In this document: one piece after another, positions 52,648-62,350 of the stretch
Numbering within the stretch: the stretch's first letter is position 1
Layout of the letters: every line of letters begins with the position of its first letter
Source of the DNA: an uncultured Bacteroidia bacterium
Lineage (GTDB): Bacteria > Bacteroidota > Bacteroidia > Bacteroidales > Prolixibacteraceae
NCBI GenBank assembly: GCA_903918045.1
Contig: CAIXCY010000108.1
Coordinates: 1-64,000, forward strand
Direction: 5' to 3'
Length of the DNA: 64,000 nt
Made by a program: the position numbers and the translations under genes
The notes under the pieces: generated by a model
What the model was told of the DNA's origin: nothing
The model's database searches: none
Seen by the model: only the letters and a program-made list of their open reading frames with translations

Positions 52648-54930
52648 TCAGTTAATCTCCTCCTGAGAATCGATTATTTTCAGCTTCTCTTTGAGGTAGT
52701 CGATCTGAACCTTAATCTTCTCAATCTGAATATTTACCCCTTGAATAAGAGATTGCGCCCCTTTGCTTGACCCAAAGAATCCGACATTATTTCCAAGGGT
52801 ATTAATATCATTTTCAAGCTGTTTAAGATGTTGTGAACAACGGTCACGCTCCATATTGATCTTCGACCACCCACGTGGTTGAGAGGCTAAATTTTCAATT
52901 TTACTCTTGAATTTATAAAGCCCCATATCCTGATCATCCAATTTAAGTTGATCAAAATGGTTATCAATCAAGGCATGATAACGTGCCTGCAACTCCTCCT
53001 TTTTACGGAAAGGGACGAATCCAATATCGGTCCAACGTTCCTGAAATTTTTTAAGGACTTCAATATCTTCTTTGGAATTTCCGGTTGCTTTATAATTTTC
53101 GATCTCTTCTATAAGTGCTTTTTTAGCTTTATAATTCTCGTCCTGATCTCCTGTAACACCTGAAAAATGGGTGGTTTTACGATTAAAAAACTCATCACAG
53201 GCACTCCTGAACCGTTTCCAGATTAATTCCGATTGTTTCCGTGGAACAGGACCCACCTCTTTCCATTTCTTCTGAAGCGCAATCAACTTATCAGTGGTAG
53301 CCTTCCAGTCATCCGATTCTTTTAGTTTTTCAGCCTGCTCACAAACTTCAAGTTTAAGCGCCAGGTTTTTATTGAGCTGATCTTTACTCTTATTCCAGAA
53401 ATTGCGTTTATTTTGAAAAAATGCATCATTGGCTGCCCTGAAACGCTCCCAAACTTTGGCATTTTCCTTACGGGGACCAAATCCGGAATTCTTCCATGCT
53501 TCCTGCAGCGCAATCACTTTCTCCGTAATTTCGTTCCACTCACGCGGATTCTCAGATTTAAATTCACAGTATTGCTCGGCCAGTTCACAAAGCTCAACCT
53601 TCTTTTGTAATTGCTCCTTCTGCGAAGTCCGCTCCTGCTCAAAGAATTGCTGATAACGCTTATTAATAAGTGTTGTCGCAGACTTAAAACGCTCCCACAG
53701 CTCTTGTTTGCTTTCACGTGGTACTGGACCAATTTCCCTCCAGGATTCATGAAGTTTTTGAAGTTCTCTGAATGTCGATAACGCCTCTGCATCTGCTGTT
53801 GCAGCAAGTTCTTCAGCTTTCACACAAAGTTTCCCCTTTTCGTCCATATTACGGCGAAGGTCAAGATCACGAAGCTCACGGTTAATCTTTACAAAATCAT
53901 AAAATAACTCTACGTTATAATGGTAATTTTCCCATAAATCTTTAACCTTTGTTTGGGGTACCTGACCGATACTCTTCCATTTGTCCTGAAGATTATTAAA
54001 CTCCTGAAAAGTCATATTAATCGACTCTTCGCTATTGATTAAGGATTTTATTTCCTCAATGATTGCCAGCTTTTTATGGTAATTATCCTCCTTTACTGCC
54101 TCTTGTTTCTTGTTCAACTCAGCACGCAGATTTTTGTATTCACGCAGCAGGTCTTTTAGCTCAGATTCATGTACATCCTCTTGAGCTTCAAATAATTCCT
54201 CATCATTCCCCTGAGCGGTGAAAGCAGCTTTCTGCTCCTGAATCTCACTATTGCGGATTTTATAAAAACAACCTTTTATGGCCTCGGCATGTGGCCTGAT
54301 TTCATCGGCTGTTCCTTCGGATAATATCTTTCTTAATGTGTTTACTAATTGTATTTTACTATAAGAGGAGTAATCATGGATCGGAATTGCATGCGCATCC
54401 GGTTCCCGATCACTAAAAAGATCATCATCATCATCCGATTCCTCTGCAACCTGAACAATCTGATCAATCAGTGTTGTTTCTCCAGCCTCAGCAACCTCAA
54501 GAACCGGTTTAGGAATGGTATCAAGATTAAAAAGTGGCTCAGAATTCTCCGGCTCATCTTCAACCAAAGCAGACTTATTAAAAACTACCTCAATGGGTTC
54601 TGATGCCAAAGCCTCTTCTATTAAAGATTGTTCTTCAACTTGTTTCGGAATTTCTACTTTTGCTTTAAGTTTTTCAACTATTTCAGGAACGTTCACTTCT
54701 TCTGAATCAGTGCCTAAGCTAACAATTTCTATAGCGCTCTCTTCAATGGTTACAGGGTCTTTCAAAGAGTCGGATTCTATATCCGGAGAAGAGTCCAAAC
54801 TCTTTTCAGCAGGTACTGCATTATCACTGTCAGTACCCTTTGGAGTTACCACTTCAGCGGTTACTTCACCATTTTTTAGCAACTCTGTCTCATCGGAGGC
54901 TGCATTTTTTTTCAATTCGTTAGATTCCAT
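52648..54930 (-). CDS. DUF349 repeat protein with acidic N-terminal region
   Basis: A 760-residue protein starting at ATG 54930 (a TTG two codons earlier is possible). The first 190 residues are acidic and of low complexity. The rest is helical with at least five DUF349 units, marked by 'LQDKWKSIGQVP', 'LHESWREIGPVPRESKQELW', 'LQEAWKNSGFGPRKENAKVW', 'LQKKWKEVGPVPRKQSELIW' and 'FQERWTDIGFVPFRKKEELQ'. A coiled coil closes the protein ('QIEKIKVQIDYLKEKLKII'). It has no signal and is expected to be cytoplasmic. The function of DUF349 proteins in this phylum is not known; the layout suggests a long scaffold. Confidence 0.82.
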   Translation of the reverse strand: MESNELKKNAASDETELLKNGEVTAEVVTPKGTDSDNAVPAEKSLDSSPDIESDSLKDPVTIEESAIEIVSLGTDSEEVNVPEIVEKLKAKVEIPKQVEEQSLIEEALASEPIEVVFNKSALVEDEPENSEPLFNLDTIPKPVLEVAEAGETTLIDQIVQVAEESDDDDDLFSDREPDAHAIPIHDYSSYSKIQLVNTLRKILSEGTADEIRPHAEAIKGCFYKIRNSEIQEQKAAFTAQGNDEELFEAQEDVHESELKDLLREYKNLRAELNKKQEAVKEDNYHKKLAIIEEIKSLINSEESINMTFQEFNNLQDKWKSIGQVPQTKVKDLWENYHYNVELFYDFVKINRELRDLDLRRNMDEKGKLCVKAEELAATADAEALSTFRELQKLHESWREIGPVPRESKQELWERFKSATTLINKRYQQFFEQERTSQKEQLQKKVELCELAEQYCEFKSENPREWNEITEKVIALQEAWKNSGFGPRKENAKVWERFRAANDAFFQNKRNFWNKSKDQLNKNLALKLEVCEQAEKLKESDDWKATTDKLIALQKKWKEVGPVPRKQSELIWKRFRSACDEFFNRKTTHFSGVTGDQDENYKAKKALIEEIENYKATGNSKEDIEVLKKFQERWTDIGFVPFRKKEELQARYHALIDNHFDQLKLDDQDMGLYKFKSKIENLASQPRGWSKINMERDRCSQHLKQLENDINTLGNNVGFFGSSKGAQSLIQGVNIQIEKIKVQIDYLKEKLKIIDSQEEIN

Positions 54931-55049
54931 CTGCAATTTCGTTACGGCGATTAAGCCAGGATGTATACAAGATTATTTTTCACGAAAATAGATATTTACA
55001 AGCTAATCCTCAACTAATTCGAAAACATATTTTTGTTCCAAATAAGGAA

Positions 55050-55076
55050 GGGGATGCAGAAGTGTTCTGCATCCCC
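55050..55076 (-). terminator. Rho-independent terminator after hsp20
   Basis: GGGGATGCAGAA (55050-55061) and TTCTGCATCCCC (55065-55076) form a perfect 12-bp stem with a 3-nt loop. On the minus strand it is followed by a pyrimidine-rich run (TTCCTTATTT). It ends the hsp20 transcript. Confidence 0.75.
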
Positions 55077-55108
55077 CTTAATGATCTAATATATAATATA
55101 ATAGATAC

Positions 55109-55534
55109 TTAATTGACAATAATATCTTTTGGCTCCTTTTCAATCGCTTCTCCTTTTTTGGGAATTATAATCGTCAAAATCCCGTTTGAAAAGGCAGCAC
55201 TGATCAATTCCGTATCTACTGTATCGGGAATTGAAAAGCGCCTTATAAAGCTTCTTAATCCAAATTCACGGATCAGATATCTTTCATTTTCAGCCTGTTT
55301 TTCCGCCGGGCTCCCTTTTATTATTAGTTGACCTTCCTGAAATTGAACACTTATCTGTTCCTTAATAAAACCGGGAACTGAGAGTTCAATTTTAAAATCG
55401 TCTTTCCCTTCAAGTACATTGGCCCGCGGAACTGAAACACAATTCTCATTTCCAAGTTCACGAAGCATCTGATTGAGCATACCTTCGGAAAAAGTGTGAG
55501 AAGCTAATGGCTTTGAGAATCTAAGTAAATTCAT
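55109..55534 (-). CDS. Small heat shock protein, Hsp20/alpha-crystallin family
   Basis: A 141-residue chaperone that holds unfolding proteins. The alpha-crystallin domain spans about 38-130, with 'FKIELSVPGFIKEQISVQFQ', 'RYLIREFGLRSFIRRFSIPD' and 'LISAAFSNGILTIIIPKKGE', which includes the conserved A-x-x-x-N-G-x-L motif; the C-terminal tail carries a short I-x-V-like end ('DIIVN'). It is transcribed away from trmD and has its own terminator. No CIRCE element is visible in the 242-bp gap upstream. Confidence 0.9.
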   Translation of the reverse strand: MNLLRFSKPLASHTFSEGMLNQMLRELGNENCVSVPRANVLEGKDDFKIELSVPGFIKEQISVQFQEGQLIIKGSPAEKQAENERYLIREFGLRSFIRRFSIPDTVDTELISAAFSNGILTIIIPKKGEAIEKEPKDIIVN

Positions 55535-55734
55535 AATTTTTTGTTTTAAGTTGTTTAAAATCGAAATTTATTAAAATATATACCGTACATCTTCAATTGA
55601 TATGCCAGTGAACTAAAACTTGAAAATTCAATCCGAAATAAGCCATATTGACAGCTTTCGCAAATAACACAAGTCATTATGTCATATTTAATGAATAATA
55701 TTCCCATGATATGGGCTTATTTCTGAATTTATGA

Positions 55735-55765
55735 TTGGGAAGATCAATCCTGAATGGTACTTTTG
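55735..55765 (+). promoter_or_regulatory. Promoter of trmD
   Basis: TTG at 55735-55737, a 20-bp spacer and TACTTTTG at 55758-55765 match the Bacteroidota consensus in full. The trmD ATG lies only 11 bases beyond the -7 box, so the transcript must have a very short leader. Confidence 0.65.
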
Positions 55766-55776
55766 TAAAAAAAAAT

Positions 55777-56457
55777 ATGCGCATTGATATTCTCACAGTG
55801 GTGCCGGAACTCCTGGAAAGCCCTTTTAACCATTCAATTCTCCAAAGAGCAAAAGATAAAGGGTTAGCGGAGATTTATATTCATAATATCAGAGACTGGT
55901 CAACCGACAAACACAAACGGGTAGATGACTATGCATTTAGTAAAGGTGCCGGAATGGTAATGTCAATTGAGCCTATCGATAAAGCAATCAATGAATTAAA
56001 AAGTCAGCGGGACTATGACGAGGTTATTTTTTTGACACCGGATGCCCGTCAGTTTGTTCAACGGGATGCCAATCATTTATCACTTAAGAAGAACCTGATA
56101 CTGCTATGCGGACATTATAAAGGTGTAGATCAAAGGGTTCGGGACAACCTGGTTACCCTGGAATTATCAATTGGAGATTATGTCTTAACAGGCGGTGAAC
56201 TTGCTGCAGCTGTTGTGGCCGATGCAATAGTCAGACTGATCCCGGGAGTCTTATCCGATGAGACCTCTGCACTGACCGACTCTTTTCAGGATGGATTGCT
56301 AACTCCGCCGGTTTATACCCGTCCTGCAGAATATAAAGGTTGGCGGGTTCCTGAAATCCTCCTTTCAGGAAATGACAAGCTTATAGACGACTGGAAACAA
56401 GACCAGGCTTATGAAAGGACACGAAGAATAAGACCCGATTTGCTCGGCAAGGCCTAA
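55777..56457 (+). CDS. trmD: tRNA (guanine-37-N1)-methyltransferase
   Basis: A 226-residue SPOUT methyltransferase that makes m1G37 in tRNAs and so prevents frameshifting. I take ATG 55777 ('[20 protein letters not shown]'); the frame is open to 55735 but that stretch contains the promoter. '[20 protein letters not shown]', '[20 protein letters not shown]' and '[20 protein letters not shown]' form the knot and SAM site. It is monocistronic here and not in the rpsP-rimM-rplS operon of many other bacteria. It converges with the AddB-like gene, with 13 bp between the stops. Confidence 0.95.
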   Translation: MRIDILTVVPELLESPFNHSILQRAKDKGLAEIYIHNIRDWSTDKHKRVDDYAFSKGAGMVMSIEPIDKAINELKSQRDYDEVIFLTPDARQFVQRDANHLSLKKNLILLCGHYKGVDQRVRDNLVTLELSIGDYVLTGGELAAAVVADAIVRLIPGVLSDETSALTDSFQDGLLTPPVYTRPAEYKGWRVPEILLSGNDKLIDDWKQDQAYERTRRIRPDLLGKA

Positions 56458-56470
56458 ACGGGTAACAAAT

Positions 56471-59392
56471 CTACTTTCTGCAAATTTGACGGTAAGAACA
56501 ATATTTACAATGTTCTTCATTTTCTGTCTGGACAAAGGGTAAGTCGGTATTGAAAATCTCTTCGATTAAACTCCTTAGAAGTACCTCAAAATCATTTGCT
56601 ATTGAAATAAATTCAACGGGTAGATTTCCTATCTCTTTGGAGCACAATGAAGGAGAAAAATCTGCTTCAAATAGCGCACGCAAAGAATATATCCCGGGGT
56701 AGATCGTTCCTAAATCCGGCTGGTTTTTATGCAGAATATAGGAGTAAACAAGGGTCTGAAATGCTGCTTTGTTTCGATTTTTATTTCCACTCTCAAATAA
56801 AGAGTTAAGGAGGGGAAAACTCAACTCTGCATTTCCACTCTTATAATCAAGAATATAGGCAGCCTCACCAATTCTATCAATTCGGTCGATGGTGCCACCA
56901 ATCATCACACTTTGTTGAGAATTATTAATTCCCAATATTGTTGTTACTTTTTCTTCGAGCCCAACGATTTCAAATGGCGCGCGTCTGCAGTCAACATTTA
57001 GTAATTGGATGACATATTTTTTTACAACCTCAAAGATCAGCCAGTTTCGTCCTGTTAATTGTATCTCATCCAATGAATTATTTCCTTTAAAATAAACCCT
57101 CTGAAATGACGATTTTATAATATTTCCGATCTGTTCCGGATTTTTTAAAATTAAATCAATATCGTCAGGCGTAACGCTCTTACTGATAAAGGGGCGATAA
57201 ATATTTTCCATTGCATCATGAAAAAGAAGTCCAAAAATCAGTGCATCAACCTCCTCCGATATTTCGTCCGGTTCATCCAAACCTGCCGAATATCTGAAAT
57301 AGAATTGTAAAGGGCAATTGAGGTACTTGTCAATTGCACTTGGTGAAAGGGGCCTTCTGCCAGTAAGGTAATCATTGAGCCGAACCATTACATTTGCATC
57401 TTTAGGAATACGTATAGGCTGAACTGCGATATGCTCAACATTGAATACCATATTGATCTCTTCGATTTTAATCGGAGATTCAAGCAATAACTGATACAGG
57501 TAACGGCTTTTCTCACCTGTGAACATACCGTTTGCACCAGAATCATAAACAAATGTCACATTTTCAGACCGTTGTATTAAACGATAGAAATAATAGGCAT
57601 ACATTGCATTTTGCTCCTCAATTGTTGGCAAACTAAAAACCCGTCTTAAATTATAAGGTATAAACGATCCGGAAGCGGAAATCTTTGGCATAATACCATC
57701 GTTCATTGAAAGGACAATAAGATTTTTGAAATCAAGGGTACGTGTCTCCAGAATTCCCATAATTTGCAATCCTTCAAGTGGTTCTCCCTCAAAAGGAATA
57801 CTCAGTCCACTAAGATATTGTGTTAAAAACCGAAAAAAAGCCTCCTTTGAAATGAAATTTTCTGTTTCGAAAACCTTTGCTCCCTCGATGACTAAAATAT
57901 CTTTTAGCTTGTTTACTGCCAGGTAAGACTGATAGAGATATTCGCAATAGATCTCAGAATTTTCACCCCGGGTTTGCTTATTTTCATCTTCGTAATCCAC
58001 GTTGGATAGATCACCACCCTTATTTTGCCAATGAATAAAGATTGCTTTAAGGATTCCAAGAAAATAATCAGAAAGCCCGATAATGCTTTGAGGTGCAAAG
58101 AACAGTTTTTGAAAGAACCCATTCTTCGGCAAATCATTATCCACCAGATAGATGATATTACCTTCAAGGATAGTCTTGACAAGGTTTTTGCCTTCCAATG
58201 GTTCAAAATCGATAACAAGCTGATGATTCAAAACACGGATCACATCTTTATTATAAAAAGCTAATTTTCCGTTTTCACCCATTCTTGCATTCTTCTGCAA
58301 CGCAATTAGTTGTGTCACCAGACTGAAAACAGGGGTCATTTTCAATGGATACCCCATCGTGACGTTCACCTTATTACTGGAAACTGGTATGGCATTAATT
58401 ACTGGCAAAAGCAACTCTTCATCACACAACACAACAGCGGTATCGTCAAAATTTAATTTTCTATTAATTAGCCCAATAAGCTCATTAACAGCAACCTGTG
58501 CCTGCCCAACCTGTGAAGAGATATTTACAATTTTAATTGATTTGGAGAGGAGTGTAAGTGAATCACTTTCCGGAAAATACCCGAAATGCGGAAACCTGAC
58601 CATATTTTTGCGTAAAAAATATCCTGCTTCCTGGGTTGTATCTTTATAATAATAGTTGTCAAAATCCCAGAAAAAGGTGGCTTTACCATGATCCTGAAGA
58701 TAATCAAAAAGGGCCTCCTCACAGCTGTTCAACGCATTAAATCCAATAAATACAAAGAATTTATTCTCAAACAATGACAGGTTTTCCTTAAGAATCTTTT
58801 CGACTACCTCCCGATAGAGCATTCCCTCATAAGCAAGACCTTCGCTATGCAGAGCGGATTTTAGCTTATTATAAACTCCTTCAATATCTTCCCAAAGCCT
58901 TAAAAATTCATGCTGATTTGGAGTTTTGTCATGATTCGATAAGGTTTTCCAGAAACTCCCAAGTCGCTCTCTATCATCCGCATTCAGATCGCTAAAACGA
59001 ACATCAATCTCCTTTAATTCAGTAACATTTGTAAATAAGTCATGGGCATTTACAAGGTATTTATCCACCTGGTCGAAATCACTTATAAGCATCTCGCCCC
59101 AAAAATAAAAATCATCAAATAGTTCACTGGAATGAGTCGATTCACAATAAACTTTATAAAGCCTGAAGATAAGGCTTAACCTATCCGGTATATGGAATGG
59201 TGAAAGTTCTGAAAAGAGTTCATTAATTGTAATGATTTTTGGGGAAATCAAAGGTGTTTTCACCAAACTATTCAGATAATTTATAAAAAATATTCCTCCT
59301 CGCCGGTTCGGAAAAACAAGTGTAAGCTTACTAATGTCCGCTTTATGCATTTTAAACAAATGGGTGGCCACTTGTTTCAAAAATCCATTCAT
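56471..59392 (-). CDS. AddB-like PD-(D/E)XK nuclease/inactivated helicase
   Basis: A 973-residue protein of the AddB type. The N-terminal part is helicase-like ('LTLVFPNRRGGIFFINYLNS') and a superfamily I-like fold continues to about 680. The nuclease domain from about 700 has 'YLNCPLQFYFRYSAGLDEPD' with the first cysteine of a cluster, 'IDRIDRIGEAAYILDYKSGN' with the D...DxK motif, and 'EEHCKYCSYRQICRK' with the last three cysteines (C-x2-C-x5-C). It probably acts in double-strand break repair together with an AddA helicase-nuclease, which is not in the window. Confidence 0.8.
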   Translation of the reverse strand: MNGFLKQVATHLFKMHKADISKLTLVFPNRRGGIFFINYLNSLVKTPLISPKIITINELFSELSPFHIPDRLSLIFRLYKVYCESTHSSELFDDFYFWGEMLISDFDQVDKYLVNAHDLFTNVTELKEIDVRFSDLNADDRERLGSFWKTLSNHDKTPNQHEFLRLWEDIEGVYNKLKSALHSEGLAYEGMLYREVVEKILKENLSLFENKFFVFIGFNALNSCEEALFDYLQDHGKATFFWDFDNYYYKDTTQEAGYFLRKNMVRFPHFGYFPESDSLTLLSKSIKIVNISSQVGQAQVAVNELIGLINRKLNFDDTAVVLCDEELLLPVINAIPVSSNKVNVTMGYPLKMTPVFSLVTQLIALQKNARMGENGKLAFYNKDVIRVLNHQLVIDFEPLEGKNLVKTILEGNIIYLVDNDLPKNGFFQKLFFAPQSIIGLSDYFLGILKAIFIHWQNKGGDLSNVDYEDENKQTRGENSEIYCEYLYQSYLAVNKLKDILVIEGAKVFETENFISKEAFFRFLTQYLSGLSIPFEGEPLEGLQIMGILETRTLDFKNLIVLSMNDGIMPKISASGSFIPYNLRRVFSLPTIEEQNAMYAYYFYRLIQRSENVTFVYDSGANGMFTGEKSRYLYQLLLESPIKIEEINMVFNVEHIAVQPIRIPKDANVMVRLNDYLTGRRPLSPSAIDKYLNCPLQFYFRYSAGLDEPDEISEEVDALIFGLLFHDAMENIYRPFISKSVTPDDIDLILKNPEQIGNIIKSSFQRVYFKGNNSLDEIQLTGRNWLIFEVVKKYVIQLLNVDCRRAPFEIVGLEEKVTTILGINNSQQSVMIGGTIDRIDRIGEAAYILDYKSGNAELSFPLLNSLFESGNKNRNKAAFQTLVYSYILHKNQPDLGTIYPGIYSLRALFEADFSPSLCSKEIGNLPVEFISIANDFEVLLRSLIEEIFNTDLPFVQTENEEHCKYCSYRQICRK

Positions 59393-59611
59393 AAACGTTT
59401 TTAATTTAACAATAAAGACTAAAAATAGGTAAATAATAGGTTACTTTGCCATGTTTTTGGATGTTACCAAAGAATATATTAATTAGCGGTTATTAAAAGT
59501 TCAAAATTGGTTCTTTTTTATTAATTACAGGCAAAAATGTGCTTAGTTGAGCTGTATTTTTGAACTTAATCCTGTTTATATTTGTAATTATTACGGAATT
59601 AAATAAAAAAA

Positions 59612-62326
59612 ATGGATAAATTTTCGCTGGTAGGAAACCAAGAAATTGGTGCGATTGAAGAATTATATAAAAGTTATCTTCAAAACCCTCAGGATATTGA
59701 TGAAAGCTGGTGCAATTTTTTCGAAGGATTTGAACTTGCACGCAAATCGTATGACGAAAAATCAACCAATTTAGTTGACAAAAGTCAACTCGAAAAAGAG
59801 TTTTGTATTCTCAATCTGATAAATGGTTATCGCCAGCGAGGCCATCTTTTCACCCGTACAAATCCGGTAAGAAGACGCAGGCAATATACTCCGACTTTAG
59901 ATTACCGCAATTTTGGTTTAGTTGAAAGCGATTTAAATGTGATTTTTGAGGCAGGTAAAGAAATTGGAATTGGTGCGGCTTCACTTGGTTCGATTATTTC
60001 ACATCTTGAGCAGACCTATTGTGAATCGATTGGTGTTGAATTTTTGTATATGCGTCAGCCAGAACTGATAGAGTGGTTAAAACGGAAAATGGAGATTACC
60101 CGAAATACTGAAAAACTCTCTGTTGAAGAACAAAAAGAAATTTTTAATCACCTTAAAGAAGCGGCTGGTTTTGAAAATTTTATTCACAAGAAATTTGTAG
60201 GTGCAAAGCGCTTCTCACTGGAGGGAACCGAAGGACTAATCCCCGCCTTAAATGCCATAATTGAACATGGCGTATTGCTTGGCCTTGAAGAATACGTCAT
60301 TGGTATTTCTCACCGGGGAAGATTAAATGTTTTGGCAAATATTCTGAAAAAACCCTATGAAAATATATTCAAGGAATTTTATGCCACAGAATATGAAGAT
60401 GGAATTGTATTGGGAGATGTGAAATACCATCTGGGATTTGACAAAGAGGTTATTACCCGAAAAGGTTCGAAAGTTAAACTTAGCCTTCTTCCAAATCCTT
60501 CTCATCTTGAAACAGTTGCACCACTTGCTGAAGGAATGGTCAGAGCAAAAATCGATTTTATACATGAAGGAGATTATAATAAAATTGCACCAATTATCAT
60601 TCATGGTGATGCCGCAATTGCAGGTCAGGGTGTTGTATATGAGGTTGTACAAATGTCACTTTTGCCGGGCTACAAAACCGGGGGAACAATCCATATTGTA
60701 GTCAATAACCAGATAGGTTTTACTACCGATTACCTCGATGCACGATCAAGTACCTACTGTACAGATGTTGCAAAGATTACCCGATCACCTGTTTTTCATG
60801 TTAATGGCGATGATGCTGAGGCAATTATTTTTACAGTTAAAATGGCTCTTGAATTCAGGCAACATTTTCATAGTGACGTATTTATTGATATTTTGTCCTA
60901 TCGTAAATATGGTCACAACGAAGGGGATGAACCGCGATTTACACAACCCTTTCTTTACAAAGCCATCGCGCAACATCCTAATCCCCGGGATGTATATGCC
61001 TCTAAACTTATCGAATCAGGAGTTATGACACAACAAGAGGTTTTGGTTGAAATTGAAAATTTCAACCAACATCTTGAAGAAAAATATGAAATAAGTAAGA
61101 GTATCGAAAAAGTTAAGATCAAAAGTTTCCTGGTTGAAGAGTATAAATCTTACAGGTTTCCTGAACCTGCCGAAATTAACTCAACCCCAACTGCCGTCTC
61201 TGAAATAAAATTAAAGGCGTTGGCTGAGAAAATAAATACACTACCTGATGAGCAGAAATTCTTTGGAAAGATAATTAAACTTTTAGCCGATCGTAGGCAG
61301 CTGATTTCTGATAATAAGGTAGATTGGGCTCTTGCAGAACAACTGGCCTTTGCCACCCTCCTCGCTGAAGGGATTCCGGTTCGGCTGAGTGGGCAGGACA
61401 GTGAACGGGGAACATTCTCACATCGTCATGCTGCAATTGTAATGGAAGAGGGAAATGAAAAATATTTTCCACTAAAGAATATCTCACCAGACCAGGCAAA
61501 ATTTAGCGTATATAATTCGCCACTGAACGAATACGGTGTTATGGGATTCGAGTATGGGTATTCGCTATTTTATCCAAAGGGGTTAACAATCTGGGAAGCT
61601 CAGTTTGGGGACTTCAGCAATGTAGCACAAGTAATAATTGACCAATACATTAGTTCTGCCGGCGAAAAATGGGGATTGATGAACGGTCTGGTTCTATTTC
61701 TCCCGCACGGTTATGAAGGGCAAGGTTCCGAACATTCAAGTGGAAGAATTGAGAGAATGTTGTCATTGTGTACAAATTATAATATGCAGGTAATGATGCC
61801 CACCACTCCTGCTAATATGTTTCATCTTTTACGAAGACAGGTCCTGGGAGATATCCGGATTCCAATGATCGTATTTACACCTAAAAGTCTGCTTCGACAT
61901 CCTCTTGTAATCTCACCTATTGAACATCTCACTTCTCATGAATTCCTGGAAATTATTAGTGATGATAAAGTATTACCCGGGAAAGCGGAGGTTTTAATCT
62001 TTACCTCGGGGAAGATCTATTATGAATTATTGGAAAGACGTGAAAAGCTGGAACGAAAAAATTATGCGATCATACGGATTGAACAGCTTTTCCCATTTCC
62101 ATCTGAAGAGATCCGAACGATAAAATTTCAAAATCCAAATGCTAGGAGAGTATTGTGGGTCCAGGATGAACCGGCAAATATGGGGGTATGGCCATACATC
62201 TCCCGCAAATATCCTGAACTTGAGCTTGAATTAATCAGTAGAGCCGAAAGTGCCAGTCCGGCAACCGGATTATTGGAGAAACATAAGCGAAGTCTCGAGC
62301 GAATTCTCAATGCTGTTTTTAATTAA
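59612..62326 (+). CDS. sucA: 2-oxoglutarate dehydrogenase E1 component
   Basis: A 904-residue thiamine-diphosphate enzyme of the citric acid cycle. 'YKSYLQNPQDIDESWCNFFE' at the N-terminus, 'RFSLEGTEGLIPALNAIIEH', 'VIGISHRGRLNVLANILKKP', 'HGDAAIAGQGVVYEVVQMSL' and 'SGQDSERGTFSHRHAAIVME' are all characteristic. It decarboxylates 2-oxoglutarate and hands the succinyl group to the E2 encoded 24 bp downstream. A TATATTTG box (59577-59584) lies 27 bp before the start, but the matching TTG is not well placed. An oxidative TCA cycle is implied. Confidence 0.95.
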   Translation: MDKFSLVGNQEIGAIEELYKSYLQNPQDIDESWCNFFEGFELARKSYDEKSTNLVDKSQLEKEFCILNLINGYRQRGHLFTRTNPVRRRRQYTPTLDYRNFGLVESDLNVIFEAGKEIGIGAASLGSIISHLEQTYCESIGVEFLYMRQPELIEWLKRKMEITRNTEKLSVEEQKEIFNHLKEAAGFENFIHKKFVGAKRFSLEGTEGLIPALNAIIEHGVLLGLEEYVIGISHRGRLNVLANILKKPYENIFKEFYATEYEDGIVLGDVKYHLGFDKEVITRKGSKVKLSLLPNPSHLETVAPLAEGMVRAKIDFIHEGDYNKIAPIIIHGDAAIAGQGVVYEVVQMSLLPGYKTGGTIHIVVNNQIGFTTDYLDARSSTYCTDVAKITRSPVFHVNGDDAEAIIFTVKMALEFRQHFHSDVFIDILSYRKYGHNEGDEPRFTQPFLYKAIAQHPNPRDVYASKLIESGVMTQQEVLVEIENFNQHLEEKYEISKSIEKVKIKSFLVEEYKSYRFPEPAEINSTPTAVSEIKLKALAEKINTLPDEQKFFGKIIKLLADRRQLISDNKVDWALAEQLAFATLLAEGIPVRLSGQDSERGTFSHRHAAIVMEEGNEKYFPLKNISPDQAKFSVYNSPLNEYGVMGFEYGYSLFYPKGLTIWEAQFGDFSNVAQVIIDQYISSAGEKWGLMNGLVLFLPHGYEGQGSEHSSGRIERMLSLCTNYNMQVMMPTTPANMFHLLRRQVLGDIRIPMIVFTPKSLLRHPLVISPIEHLTSHEFLEIISDDKVLPGKAEVLIFTSGKIYYELLERREKLERKNYAIIRIEQLFPFPSEEIRTIKFQNPNARRVLWVQDEPANMGVWPYISRKYPELELELISRAESASPATGLLEKHKRSLERILNAVFN

Positions 62327-62350
62327 ATTTAGTCATTAATTTTTTCTGAT

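Noticed and set aside
54515-54991. 158-residue plus-strand frame
   Set aside because: It is antisense to the acidic N-terminal part of the DUF349 gene, whose acidic codons read as Ser/Phe-rich on the other strand.
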